Shown: positions 26,586 to 34,861 of the stretch, piece after piece
Position numbering within the stretch: position 1 is the first letter of the stretch
Layout of the letters: each line of letters starts with the position of its first letter
Assembly (NCBI RefSeq): GCF_006476605.1
Contig: NZ_ML636810.1
Span: 1 to 64,000, forward strand
Origin: Brucella gallinifaecis
GTDB taxonomy: Bacteria > Pseudomonadota > Alphaproteobacteria > Rhizobiales > Rhizobiaceae
Direction of reading: 5' to 3'
Length of the DNA stretch: 64,000 bases
The notes under the pieces: generated by a model
Told to the model about the DNA's origin: nothing
Databases searched by the model: none
What the model saw: the letters and a program-made list of their open reading frames with translations, nothing else
Program-made: the position numbers and the translations under genes

Positions 26586-28343
26586 ATGAATGGTGAGGAC
26601 AAGCGCAACAAAGGAAGAGAGGATAAGCCTCTTCTGGCATTTTCAGACGCGTCAAAGACAGACCGCGAAGAATTTGCCATGCGCGATGATGAGCAACCAT
26701 CGATAATCCCGCCATGGACACCGCCAGCCAAACCGGAAGAGCGCACTGAATTTTTCCGTAAACAAAATGAAAAGACGGCTGCTGAAGAACACGACGTTTC
26801 TGAGCTGCGCACGCGCATGGCATCAATCAGGGCCGAGCTTGAGCGCAAGATCGCCGAGCACGAAAATGCCTCAAAAGCAGAGCAATCTGCTGCACGTGCT
26901 ATAACACCGCAAGCAAGTGCGGCAGAGGAAAAACTGCCATTGCAACAGATTGATCCTGAGAGCGAATGGAAGCCGCTGATCGATCCGCGGGCTGCATTTG
27001 AAGTGGTGCGCGGCGCACGCAAGCTGCTGATTGCAACAACCCTGCTTGGCGGCATTATCGCTACACTTTATGCGCTCACCATTCCGCAGATGTATGTTGC
27101 TTCAACCGATCTTCTGGTTGACCCGCGCAACATTAAAACCGTTGGAACAGAGCTGACGCCTGGGCAATTGCCAACCGATGCTTCACTGGCCATTGCTGAA
27201 AGCCAGGCTCGCATGCTTGATTCAAGCAGTGTTTTGCTCAAAGTCATCAAACAGGCCGACCTTACAAAAGACCCGGAATTTAACGGCAGCTTTGTGCCGA
27301 CTGGCATTGCAGGTTTTTTTGCGCAACTTAAAAACCTGTGGGAGACAAAAACCACAAGCGATGGTCAGGCGCTGGAAACCCGCGTCCTCTATAATCTCTA
27401 TGACAGTATCACGATCGGGCGTGATCCCAAGACCTTCATTTACTCAATCGCGGTCAAAACCCGCAACCCGGAAAAATCGGCTGAAATCGCCAATCTCATT
27501 GGTTCTGTCTTTCAGGAAGAACTTGATTCCGTACAATCCGATGCTGCCAGACGCAATGCAGAAGAGCTTTCAAAACGTCTTGCAGACATGCGGGCCAATG
27601 TTGAAGCAGCAGAAAAAGCCGCAGCAGATTTTCGTGCCACACGCGATCTGGTTGATGTCGATGGCAAGCTGATCAGCGACAGTGATCTGGCACGCCTCAA
27701 TGACCAGTTGACCAATCAACGCGCCGAAACCATGCGGGCGCAGGCGCGGGTTCAGGTGCTCAATGATACCAATACCGGCAGTGTTATTGCCGGCACCCTG
27801 CCAGAAGATCTGCGTTCCAACACGCTCACAGCATTGCGTGCGCAATATGCGCTGGCAAGCCAGAACGCCAATAGTGCATCGTCCCAGCTTGGCCCGCGAC
27901 ACCCGCAATTCATTCAGCTTCAATCACAAAAACAGACAGTTCTGAATGATATTGATGCGGAATTGCGCCGTATCCGCGCATCTTTACAGGTAGAAGTTGC
28001 CCGTTCCGTTCAGCAGGAGAAAGACCTGAGCGCAAGGCTTGCGCAACTCAAGTCGCAACTTGCCAACAGCAATAATGATCGCGTGAAACTACGCGAGCTG
28101 GAGCGGGAGGCAACAACATTGCGCTCCGTCTATGAAGCTTTTCTGCTGCGCACGCGTGAAACAAGTGAACAGGAAGGCATCACAACAACCAATGTTCGTG
28201 TGATCTCGGAGGCACGGCCTCCGCTTGATCCGGCAGGATCGTCGCGCAAACTGATCGTGATTGCAGGTTTGATTGCAGGCTTTATGGTGGGGCTTCTCAT
28301 TACAGCCGTCCGCAATTTCGGACGGCTGGTGCGCCTGAATTAG
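26586..28343 (+). CDS. GumC/Wzz-type polysaccharide copolymerase
   Basis: This 585-residue inner membrane protein sets chain length or assists export in Wzx/Wzy systems. A polar, Glu/Lys-rich cytoplasmic N-terminal region of about 145 residues is unusually long. The first membrane helix follows (about 148-168, LLIATTLLGGIIATLYAL). The Wzz periplasmic domain has long coiled coils (about 320-520, including SSQLGPRHPQFIQLQSQ typical of GumC), then the second helix (about 558-578) preceded by the Pro-rich SEARPPLDPAGSSRK motif. There is no C-terminal kinase domain and no BY-kinase gene follows. ATG 26586 is preferred to the TTG two codons before. The stop TAG lies inside the palindrome at 28341-28385. 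Confidence 0.9.
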   Translation: MNGEDKRNKGREDKPLLAFSDASKTDREEFAMRDDEQPSIIPPWTPPAKPEERTEFFRKQNEKTAAEEHDVSELRTRMASIRAELERKIAEHENASKAEQSAARAITPQASAAEEKLPLQQIDPESEWKPLIDPRAAFEVVRGARKLLIATTLLGGIIATLYALTIPQMYVASTDLLVDPRNIKTVGTELTPGQLPTDASLAIAESQARMLDSSSVLLKVIKQADLTKDPEFNGSFVPTGIAGFFAQLKNLWETKTTSDGQALETRVLYNLYDSITIGRDPKTFIYSIAVKTRNPEKSAEIANLIGSVFQEELDSVQSDAARRNAEELSKRLADMRANVEAAEKAAADFRATRDLVDVDGKLISDSDLARLNDQLTNQRAETMRAQARVQVLNDTNTGSVIAGTLPEDLRSNTLTALRAQYALASQNANSASSQLGPRHPQFIQLQSQKQTVLNDIDAELRRIRASLQVEVARSVQQEKDLSARLAQLKSQLANSNNDRVKLRELEREATTLRSVYEAFLLRTRETSEQEGITTTNVRVISEARPPLDPAGSSRKLIVIAGLIAGFMVGLLITAVRNFGRLVRLN

Positions 28344-28385
28344 AGCGCGTTTCGATCTGATTGAATCAGACCGAAACGCGCTCTA
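28341..28385. repeat. Dispersed palindromic repeat acting as a likely terminator
   Basis: Two 22-base arms around one central base, with a single mismatch. The core is ATCTGATT-G-AATCAGA, flanked by TAGAGCGCGTTTCG and its complement. It contains the gumC stop codon. A second dyad of the CCGAAAACCG type lies just after (about 28408-28442). The same element is found at 12757-12797. Confidence 0.8.
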
Positions 28386-28444
28386 AATATTCGTTTTTAA
28401 CACGCATCTTTATCCGAAAACCGTTTCATACTTCGGGATGCATT

Positions 28445-29035
28445 CTATAAGCGCGATATTTTTCGTCCGCTGGCGCGTAAAATTCCCTTTGCACCATCAA
28501 GATAAGCCGGTTTCAACTCAAGAGCCAGAAAACGGTGTTTTTCAAACGGACCAGGCATGGAGAGATCACCCGTCCTGATCGCGCTAAAGCCAAAACGGGC
28601 ATAATAATCCGGGTCGCCAACCAAAAGAATGGCGCCATAGCCACGCAGTTTTGCCTGAGCAATCGCATGCTGCATCAAGGCCGAGCCGATGCCGCGCCCG
28701 CTTGCCGATGGATCAACGGCAAGTGGACCAAGCAATAAAGCTGATAGCGGCAAGCCGGACGCATCATGGCCAGCATGGATATTCCACAACCGGACAGTGC
28801 CTGCCAGTTGCCCATGGTGATCAATCGCTGAAAAAGCCAGACCCTCTGCTGCTAAGCGGCCGCGACGCAGTTTTTCTGACGATTTCCTGCGGCGTCCTTC
28901 GCCCATGGCGCGATCAAGCAAAGCCTCACGCGCAACATTATGCTCCGCCTTTTCATCCACAATGGAGAAAGCTGGCACAAAAAGCGGCGAGAGGCCGGTT
29001 TCAATATTTTCCTGAATTTCCAGATTTGTATTCAT
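28445..29035 (-). CDS. GNAT-family N-acetyltransferase (COG3153/YhbS-like)
   Basis: This 196-residue cytoplasmic acetyltransferase has the acetyl-CoA motif A (LLLGPLAVDPSASGRGIGSALMQHAIAQAKLRGYGAILLVGD) at about residues 100-142, followed by PDYYARFGF, typical of the COG3153 subgroup. The acceptor is unknown. It lies downstream of the decarboxylase on the same strand after about 95 bases with two small stem-loops between, so it is probably separately controlled. Confidence 0.85.
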   Translation of the reverse strand: MNTNLEIQENIETGLSPLFVPAFSIVDEKAEHNVAREALLDRAMGEGRRRKSSEKLRRGRLAAEGLAFSAIDHHGQLAGTVRLWNIHAGHDASGLPLSALLLGPLAVDPSASGRGIGSALMQHAIAQAKLRGYGAILLVGDPDYYARFGFSAIRTGDLSMPGPFEKHRFLALELKPAYLDGAKGILRASGRKISRL

Positions 29036-29107
29036 GACATCTCAGCCCACGCATGGCAGCCACACAGCCCCACCGGCATCTTGCGATACCGGTGAGATTG
29101 AGAGAAG

Positions 29108-29128
29108 CAATCGGGAAGAACCCGATTG
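29108..29128 (-). terminator. Possible terminator after the decarboxylase
   Basis: CAATCGGG and CCCGATTG pair around a five-base loop just downstream of the stop of the decarboxylase. On the minus strand a pyrimidine-rich stretch follows but without a clean T run. Confidence 0.45.
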
Positions 29129-29129
29129 A

Positions 29130-30263
29130 TCAGATGACGTATGATCGGAGCGGTTCAAAGCCATTAAACGCGACTGCCGAATAGGTGGTCGTGTAAGCAC
29201 CGGTGCCTTCGATGAGAACCTCATCACCAATGGTCAGCGAGATCGGCAGCGGATATGGCGTCTTTTCATAAAGGACATCCGCGCTGTCACAGGTTGGACC
29301 CGCCAGAACACAAGGCTCGGTTTCGCCACCATCACGCGGGGTCACAATCTGATAGCGGATCGCCTCATCCATGGTTTCGGCCAGACCGCCAAATTTGCCA
29401 ATATCGAGATAGACCCAGCGCACATTGTCATTATCCGACTTGCGCGACACCAGCACCACTTCGGTCTTGATCACGCCTGCATTGCCAACCATGCCGCGGC
29501 CCGGCTCAATAATGGTTTCTGGAATCCGGTTGCCGAAATGCTTGGAAAGCGCGTCGAAAATCGACATGCCATAAGCCTGAGCGGTCGGAACATCCTTGAG
29601 ATAGCGGGTTGGAAAGCCGCCACCCATATTGACCATACGCAAGATGATGCCTTCGTCAGCCAGCGTGCGGAAAACCGATGCAGCATCGCCAAGCGCACGA
29701 TCCCATGCGCTAAGATCTGTCTGCTGTGAGCCAACGTGGAACGACACACCATAGGAATCAAGACCAAGCGACTTTGCATGACGCAGCACGTCAATCGCCA
29801 TGGCAGGTACGCAACCAAACTTGCGCGACAGCGGCCATTCAGCGCCTTCACCATCGGTCAGAACACGGCAGAATACACGACTGCCGGGAGCGGCACGCGC
29901 AATCTTTTCAACCTCTTCAACGCAATCAACGGCAAAGAGGCGAATGCCCAGCTCGAAGGCACGCGCGACATCACGCTCTTTCTTGATGGTGTTGCCATAA
30001 GAAATGCGGTTTGGTGTTGCGCCCGCTTCCAGTGCCATTTCAATTTCGGCAACCGATGCCGTATCAAAGCACGAGCCAAGCGATGCCAAAAGGCGTAAAA
30101 CTTCCGGTGCAGGATTTGCCTTCACAGCATAAAAAATGCGCGAATAAGGCAATGCCTTTTCAAAATTATGATAGTTTTCGCGCACGACGTCGGTATCGAC
30201 GACGAGGCAAGGACCATCCGGACGACGGGTGTTGAGGAAGTCGATAATACGCTGTGTAGCCAT
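29130..30263 (-). CDS. Type III PLP-dependent ornithine/lysine decarboxylase
   Basis: This 377-residue enzyme decarboxylates ornithine (putrescine) and probably lysine (cadaverine). It has an alanine-racemase-like barrel with the PLP lysine in YAVKANPAPEVL (about residue 50), substrate-site VSFHVGSQQTD, the PLP-phosphate glycines in NMGGGFPTRY, EPGRGMVG, and the active-site Cys-Asp in GPTCDSADVL. This is the eukaryote-like ODC fold common in alphaproteobacteria. ATG 30263 has CGGGAG directly upstream; the longer frame adds 12 unrelated residues. It is transcribed alone with an 844-base upstream gap. Confidence 0.94.
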   Translation of the reverse strand: MATQRIIDFLNTRRPDGPCLVVDTDVVRENYHNFEKALPYSRIFYAVKANPAPEVLRLLASLGSCFDTASVAEIEMALEAGATPNRISYGNTIKKERDVARAFELGIRLFAVDCVEEVEKIARAAPGSRVFCRVLTDGEGAEWPLSRKFGCVPAMAIDVLRHAKSLGLDSYGVSFHVGSQQTDLSAWDRALGDAASVFRTLADEGIILRMVNMGGGFPTRYLKDVPTAQAYGMSIFDALSKHFGNRIPETIIEPGRGMVGNAGVIKTEVVLVSRKSDNDNVRWVYLDIGKFGGLAETMDEAIRYQIVTPRDGGETEPCVLAGPTCDSADVLYEKTPYPLPISLTIGDEVLIEGTGAYTTTYSAVAFNGFEPLRSYVI

Positions 30264-31107
30264 GGTCGTTCTCCCGCACGGCTTATACAAATGCCGCATT
30301 CAAAGGGACAAAGTATATGCATAAGCGTATCCGCAGTGAGGCCAGCCTTTGGAGATGCTGAGGTCACGCGAAAACTCATGCGGCGATGGAACAACGCTCA
30401 ACTCGCGTCACTCCGCTTTGTCTGCCTTGGATTGGAGTTGGAGAACCGCGTCCGCACTTCTGGCAATGAAGGTGTGCCTCTTCAGCAATTTCGGCTTTTG
30501 GACAGCCGAAAGACACTAGAAAGGCCCGCACCGTCGTTGCTTCAAGATGTCCTTGATCTGGCGGTTGGCCAACAGATCAACTGGAGCGGTTAGGTCCAGG
30601 TACCGTACCGAATTCCTCACCATTCGAGGATCGGCGGACACCCACAGGCACGTGCGACTTTGGGCAATGGCGATATAATCGCAAACATGTGTCCATACAA
30701 TGACAAATATGTGCGAGGAAAAATTATTTTTCAGACGGATCAAACGGGCGCCATACTTGCCATTGTTCAATATTAGTGAAACAATTCATGGGTATAATTT
30801 CCGTTTCTTGAACCATAAACGCTGTTTTCCCAGGCAAGTCGTGAACAATGTCCCAGTTTTTTCCTTCATTGATCTCATCAAACCAGATGAAACAGGTCCG
30901 AAACGCTTCACAGGCATCCCATTACGAAGTGAGCAATTGGCCACGAAAAACAGCGATAACATGTTTCAAATGCAAAAAGCGTTCATAAATTTGCAGCATA
31001 CAGGCGAATCACCTGCCAGAAAGCAGGGTTTTACCAAATGCTGCCTGCCCATTCCCGGCAGCCCCTTTTCAACCACGTAAAATCGCATCAGGACACAAGG
31101 CCGAGCC
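30264..31107. other. 844-base gap upstream of the decarboxylase and the LysR gene
   Basis: No gene here is convincing. Several open frames of 60-140 codons exist on both strands but none shows a family pattern or good start. A 45-codon minus-strand frame ending at about 30379 (GTG start near 30516) contains two close cysteine pairs (HCQKCGR) but lacks a ribosome site. The region should contain the promoters of the decarboxylase and of the divergent LysR gene, and it may hold decayed coding sequence. Confidence 0.4.
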
Positions 31108-32022
31108 ATGGATACTCTCACACGTATGCGCGCATTCATCGACGTGGTCGAAGCAGAAGGTTTTTCGGCAGCGGCACGAAAAATCGGACGTTCCAAGGCA
31201 CTGCTTTCCAAATATGTACGCGAACTGGAAGACGAACTCGGGGCACGGTTGTTAAACCGCACAACCCGTCAGTTCTCACTCACAGAAGCAGGCCATACCT
31301 ATTATCACCGCGCCGGTGAGATCATTCGCGAGATCGACGCATTACAGGATGCTGTCAGCGAAACAAATTCGGATGCCCGCGGACGCATCAAACTTTCTGC
31401 ACCACGTACCTTTGCCGATGCGGTAATCGGACAATCGCTGATCGATTTCTGCCTTGCACATCCAGAAATCGTTCTTGATGTGCGGCTGGATGATCGCTTT
31501 GTCGATATGGTGGAAGAGGGTTTCGATCTTGCCATTCGCATCACGCGCCTGCAGGATTCCTCACTCATTGCCAAAAGGCTTGCACCCTTCCATTCAGTGC
31601 TGTGCGGAGCACCGGAACTCATTGCCCGTGTTGGCAAACCACAACGCCCGGAAGACCTGACGGACAAACCCTGCATCATCGATACCAATGCGCGTTCACG
31701 CAATAACTGGCATTTCCGCAATGTTGACGGCTCGATGATGACCATATCGGTCAATGGGCCCATCGAAATAAACAGCCCCGTTGCAACCAAGACCGCAGCA
31801 CTTGCCGGGCTTGGCTTTTGCACACTTCCGGCTTTCATCGCGGAAGAGGAAATCGAGCGCGGCAGGCTTATTCCGTGCCTTGAGGAATTTATCATAAAGG
31901 ATGGGGGGATTTATGCAGTTTACCCGCATCGCCGATATCTGCCCGCCAAAATTCGCGCGCTTGTCGATTTCCTGGCACAATGGTTTAAAGACCACGAAAC
32001 GCGCGAAGACACAAAACTGTAA
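31108..32022 (+). CDS. LysR-family transcriptional regulator
   Basis: This 304-residue regulator has an N-terminal winged helix (MRAFIDVVEAEGFSAAARKIGRSKALLSKYVRELEDELGARLLNRTTR, residues 7-54) and a periplasmic-binding-like effector domain (about 90-295). It belongs to the large CrgA/DsdC-like subgroup by its RIKLSAPRTFAD start of the effector domain. Target genes are not evident: the DUF1007-NicO pair follows on the same strand after 99 bases, but LysR genes usually regulate divergent genes and none is close. Confidence 0.92.
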   Translation: MDTLTRMRAFIDVVEAEGFSAAARKIGRSKALLSKYVRELEDELGARLLNRTTRQFSLTEAGHTYYHRAGEIIREIDALQDAVSETNSDARGRIKLSAPRTFADAVIGQSLIDFCLAHPEIVLDVRLDDRFVDMVEEGFDLAIRITRLQDSSLIAKRLAPFHSVLCGAPELIARVGKPQRPEDLTDKPCIIDTNARSRNNWHFRNVDGSMMTISVNGPIEINSPVATKTAALAGLGFCTLPAFIAEEEIERGRLIPCLEEFIIKDGGIYAVYPHRRYLPAKIRALVDFLAQWFKDHETREDTKL

Positions 32023-32121
32023 GCAACAGCATATAAACGACAGCTCATACAAATTGTGTCGCTGGTCCCACTTTTGCCGCCTTCACCATTATCTCTTACG
32101 GGGTAACTTCTGGAATCATAC

Positions 32122-32802
32122 ATGCTCGATTTATGCCCATGGCTTAAAAAACCTGTTGGCCTCGCGGTAACGCTGATCGCAGTGTTCACGCCTGTGGCAA
32201 CAATTGCGCATCCGCATGTCTTTGCCGATGCGCGGCTGGAGCTGACAATTGCCCCCGATGGCACGGTGCAAAATCTCGCCCATATCTGGCGCTTTGATGA
32301 TGTATTTTCATCGACCGTGCTGATGGAATTTGACAAGAACGGCGATTTGCAGCTCGACAAGAATGAGCTGATTGACCTTGGCCATGTCATCAATGATTCC
32401 ATTGCCGAGTTTAAATATTTCCAGACCGTGCTTGCCGATGGCAAAGATGTCAAAATGGCTCGTCCCAAAGATCTGGCAGCGGATTTTATCGACAATCAAT
32501 TGCTGATTATCTTTACCAGCAAGCCCGAAAAGCCACTGAAGCTTGAACCCGGACACAAGGTCAGTTTTGGCGTTTATGATCCGACTTTCTATACGGCCAT
32601 CGATTATGTCAGTGACAAGGAAATGACCGTCAAAGGCCTTCCCGCCGGCTGCAAGTCCAGCGTCGTGCGCCCTGATCCTGATGAAGCTATTGCGCAAAAT
32701 CAGGGAACCCTGACGGATGCCTTTTTCAATGATCCGGCAGGCACAGACATGTCGAAGATTTTTGCCACCCGTCTTGAAATAGACTGCGAGAAAAAAGGAT
32801 AG
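32122..32802 (+). CDS. DUF1007-family periplasmic protein
   Basis: This 226-residue exported protein has a signal segment (about residues 10-29, VGLAVTLIAVFTPVATIA) followed directly by HPHVFADARLEL, the N-terminal His-Pro-His that defines DUF1007 and could bind metal. Inside is an EF-hand-like DKNGDLQLDKNEL segment. Families like this sit beside NicO-type nickel/cobalt transporters, as here (gap of seven bases), and may load or gate the transporter from the periplasm. Function is otherwise uncharacterised. Confidence 0.85.
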   Translation: MLDLCPWLKKPVGLAVTLIAVFTPVATIAHPHVFADARLELTIAPDGTVQNLAHIWRFDDVFSSTVLMEFDKNGDLQLDKNELIDLGHVINDSIAEFKYFQTVLADGKDVKMARPKDLAADFIDNQLLIIFTSKPEKPLKLEPGHKVSFGVYDPTFYTAIDYVSDKEMTVKGLPAGCKSSVVRPDPDEAIAQNQGTLTDAFFNDPAGTDMSKIFATRLEIDCEKKG

Positions 32803-32809
32803 GGGCCTT

Positions 32810-33910
32810 ATGAGAACAATGCTCCGTTTCATTCTCACAATAAGTCTTGTGATGATCACCACACATATGTGGGCGCAATCATCATTGGGCATTGGTGCCA
32901 ATGAAGTCGCCATGAAACCGACCGGACCTTTTGCGCATATCATACTGTGGATGAATGAACAGCAGCGCAGCTTCTATCTCGCCATGACCAATGCGCTCAA
33001 AGCCATGCGCGAAGATCCATGGCAGGCATCTGTGCTGATCGGTCTTTCCTTCGTCTATGGCATTTTCCATGCGGCTGGTCCCGGCCATGGCAAGGCTGTG
33101 ATTTCATCTTATATGATCGCCAATGAAACAGCGCTGAAACGCGGCATTTTCCTGTCTTTCATCTCATCACTTCTGCAAGCGATCATGGCCGTATTCGTGG
33201 TGGGACTGGCATGGTTTCTATTGCGCGGCACCGGCATTTCGATGAACCAAACCGCACGCTATATGGAGATTGCAAGTTTCGGGCTAGTGCTGTTTTTCGG
33301 CCTCTGGCTGCTTGCACGCAAATTGCCGCTTTTGTTTAAAAGAGGTGATGGCGATGAGCCTTCATCGACAAGTGCCCTTTTTACAGCGACCCCGCAAACA
33401 GCCCTGGCCAATGGCCCTGCCTGGCAGGGCAGCGTTTCGCAAAGCACACGGGCGCTCGGCACAAGCAACACTGTCAGGCTCAATTACAAGCCTGCAAATG
33501 CCACCACAGATCATGTTTTCATCGGTGAAGGCGACATATGCGCAGATTGCGGCAATGCCCATATTGCAGATCCATCAACGCTTGGTGACGATTTTAACTG
33601 GAAAACCGCATGGTCAGCAATATTTTCAGTGGGCCTGCGCCCCTGCTCCGGTGCGCTGATCGTGCTGACCTTTGCACTTCTCAACGGTTTGATGATTGGC
33701 GGATTGCTCTCGGTCTTTGCAATGGCCTTTGGCACATTTCTGACAGTCGCCTTTCTCGCAACCCTTGCCGTAACCGCCAAGAACACCGCCTTGCGCTTTG
33801 CGGGCAGCAGCGCCATGACAGGACGGCTGAAAGCAGCAATTGAAGTGGGCGCGGCTTTGTTTATTGCGCTGACCGGTGCCCTGCTACTCAGCGCTGCACT
33901 CGCAGTTTAA
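32810..33910 (+). CDS. NicO-family nickel/cobalt transporter
   Basis: This 366-residue membrane protein belongs to the NicO/RcnA family that moves Ni2+ or Co2+. It carries the signatures HAAGPGHGKAVISSYM (about residue 85) and SVGLRPCSGALIVLTFAL (about 278), with about seven membrane segments. Between them is a hydrophilic loop (about 180-265) that ends with a CADCGNAH segment, where a metal may bind. No signal for direction is visible: RcnA exports, other members import. It has AGGGG before ATG 32810 and is coupled to DUF1007. Confidence 0.88.
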   Translation: MRTMLRFILTISLVMITTHMWAQSSLGIGANEVAMKPTGPFAHIILWMNEQQRSFYLAMTNALKAMREDPWQASVLIGLSFVYGIFHAAGPGHGKAVISSYMIANETALKRGIFLSFISSLLQAIMAVFVVGLAWFLLRGTGISMNQTARYMEIASFGLVLFFGLWLLARKLPLLFKRGDGDEPSSTSALFTATPQTALANGPAWQGSVSQSTRALGTSNTVRLNYKPANATTDHVFIGEGDICADCGNAHIADPSTLGDDFNWKTAWSAIFSVGLRPCSGALIVLTFALLNGLMIGGLLSVFAMAFGTFLTVAFLATLAVTAKNTALRFAGSSAMTGRLKAAIEVGAALFIALTGALLLSAALAV

Positions 33911-34110
33911 TTCTTGTTCTGGCAGCGCGAGCGCAGCCAGAATATGCCAAAGAAACTAAGCACGAACACTATTCCAAAAATAGCCGCAGCAATATGCGAA
34001 CGTTCACCAAGCGCAATCATAATGCTCGGCAAATAATAGGCGAACACGCCAAATCCAACCAGAATAATGGCCGCGGCAATTGCCGGATTGCTCTTCTTCG
34101 ATTCAGCCAA
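33907..34110 (-). CDS. Small membrane protein of unknown function
   Basis: This 67-residue protein has two hydrophobic helices (about AAAIILVGFGVFAYYL and AAAIFGIVFVLSFFGIFWL) and a basic C-terminus. I chose TTG 34110, which overlaps the stop of the GNAT gene and has GGAG ten bases before it; the longer frame runs into the GNAT gene in another frame. Its stop overlaps the convergent NicO gene by four bases. I do not recognise the family. A real gene is likely from the clean two-helix plan and coupling to its upstream neighbour. Confidence 0.6.
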   Translation of the reverse strand: MAESKKSNPAIAAAIILVGFGVFAYYLPSIMIALGERSHIAAAIFGIVFVLSFFGIFWLRSRCQNKN

Positions 34111-34780
34111 GACTGCGAAACTCCTCAAGCTTCTTTTTCTGCTTACCGTCCCTATCAAAATTTGTCCGTGCAAGCCATGCCTGATAGGCCTGTTTCAATG
34201 CTGGCCACTCGCTGTCGATAATCGAGAACCACGCAGAGTCACGGTTTTTTCCTTTCGCAATCATATGCTGACGAAAAGTGCCTTCAAACTGAAAGCCAAA
34301 ACGTGTCGCCGCCCGCTTGGATGGCGCATTGTCATCATTGCATTTCCATTCATAGCGGCGATAACCAAGCTCATCAAAAACATACTGCATGAACAGAAAC
34401 TGCGCTTCGGTCGCAGCCGGTTTACGCGAAATAAGCGGTCCCCAATAGACATTTCCAATCTCGATAGCACCATGAACCGGATCAATGCGCATCAGCGCCT
34501 GACGGCCAGCAACCTTGCCGCTGGCCTTGTCTATAACGGCAAAGAACAATGGATCTTCGCTGGTCGAGGCTTTATCAAGCCATGGCTGAAAATCTTCGCG
34601 CGTTTGAGGCGGAAACTCGAACAACCACGTAAAACGCCGATCCGCATCATCGACAGAAGAAGCGGCAAAAAGCTCATCTCCATGCTTTTGCGCATCAAGC
34701 GGCTCAAGTCGGACATAGTGGCCTTCCAGCACTTTTCGTTCAGGCTTCGGGCGTTGTGTCCAGTTGTGCAAATCAGTCAT
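34103..34780 (-). CDS. GNAT-family acetyltransferase (RimJ/RimL type)
   Basis: This 225-residue enzyme carries the RimJ/RimL pattern: VRLEPLDAQKHGDELF near the start, a core EIGNVYWGPLISRKPAATEAQFLFMQYVFDELGYRRYEWKCNDDNAPSKRAATRFGFQFEGTFRQH, and a final SIIDSEWPALK. Relatives acetylate ribosomal protein N-termini or small molecules; the exact acceptor cannot be told. It overlaps the small membrane protein gene at its end. Confidence 0.87.
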   Translation of the reverse strand: MTDLHNWTQRPKPERKVLEGHYVRLEPLDAQKHGDELFAASSVDDADRRFTWLFEFPPQTREDFQPWLDKASTSEDPLFFAVIDKASGKVAGRQALMRIDPVHGAIEIGNVYWGPLISRKPAATEAQFLFMQYVFDELGYRRYEWKCNDDNAPSKRAATRFGFQFEGTFRQHMIAKGKNRDSAWFSIIDSEWPALKQAYQAWLARTNFDRDGKQKKKLEEFRSLG

Positions 34781-34861
34781 CTTATGCTCCCATCTGATAC
34801 AGACAGGAGCATAAAAGGCGGATTACGCAAACAGGAAAATTTTCACGTTTTTTACTATGGC

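Noticed and set aside
30168-30770. Plus and minus frames upstream of the decarboxylase, possible pseudogene
   Set aside because: No frame shows a recognisable domain, and none has a good start. I could not support a parent gene, so I list it only as a gap.
32023-32121. Possible cobalamin or nickel riboswitch before DUF1007-NicO
   Set aside because: The gap is 99 bases and has no conserved riboswitch box or strong helices.
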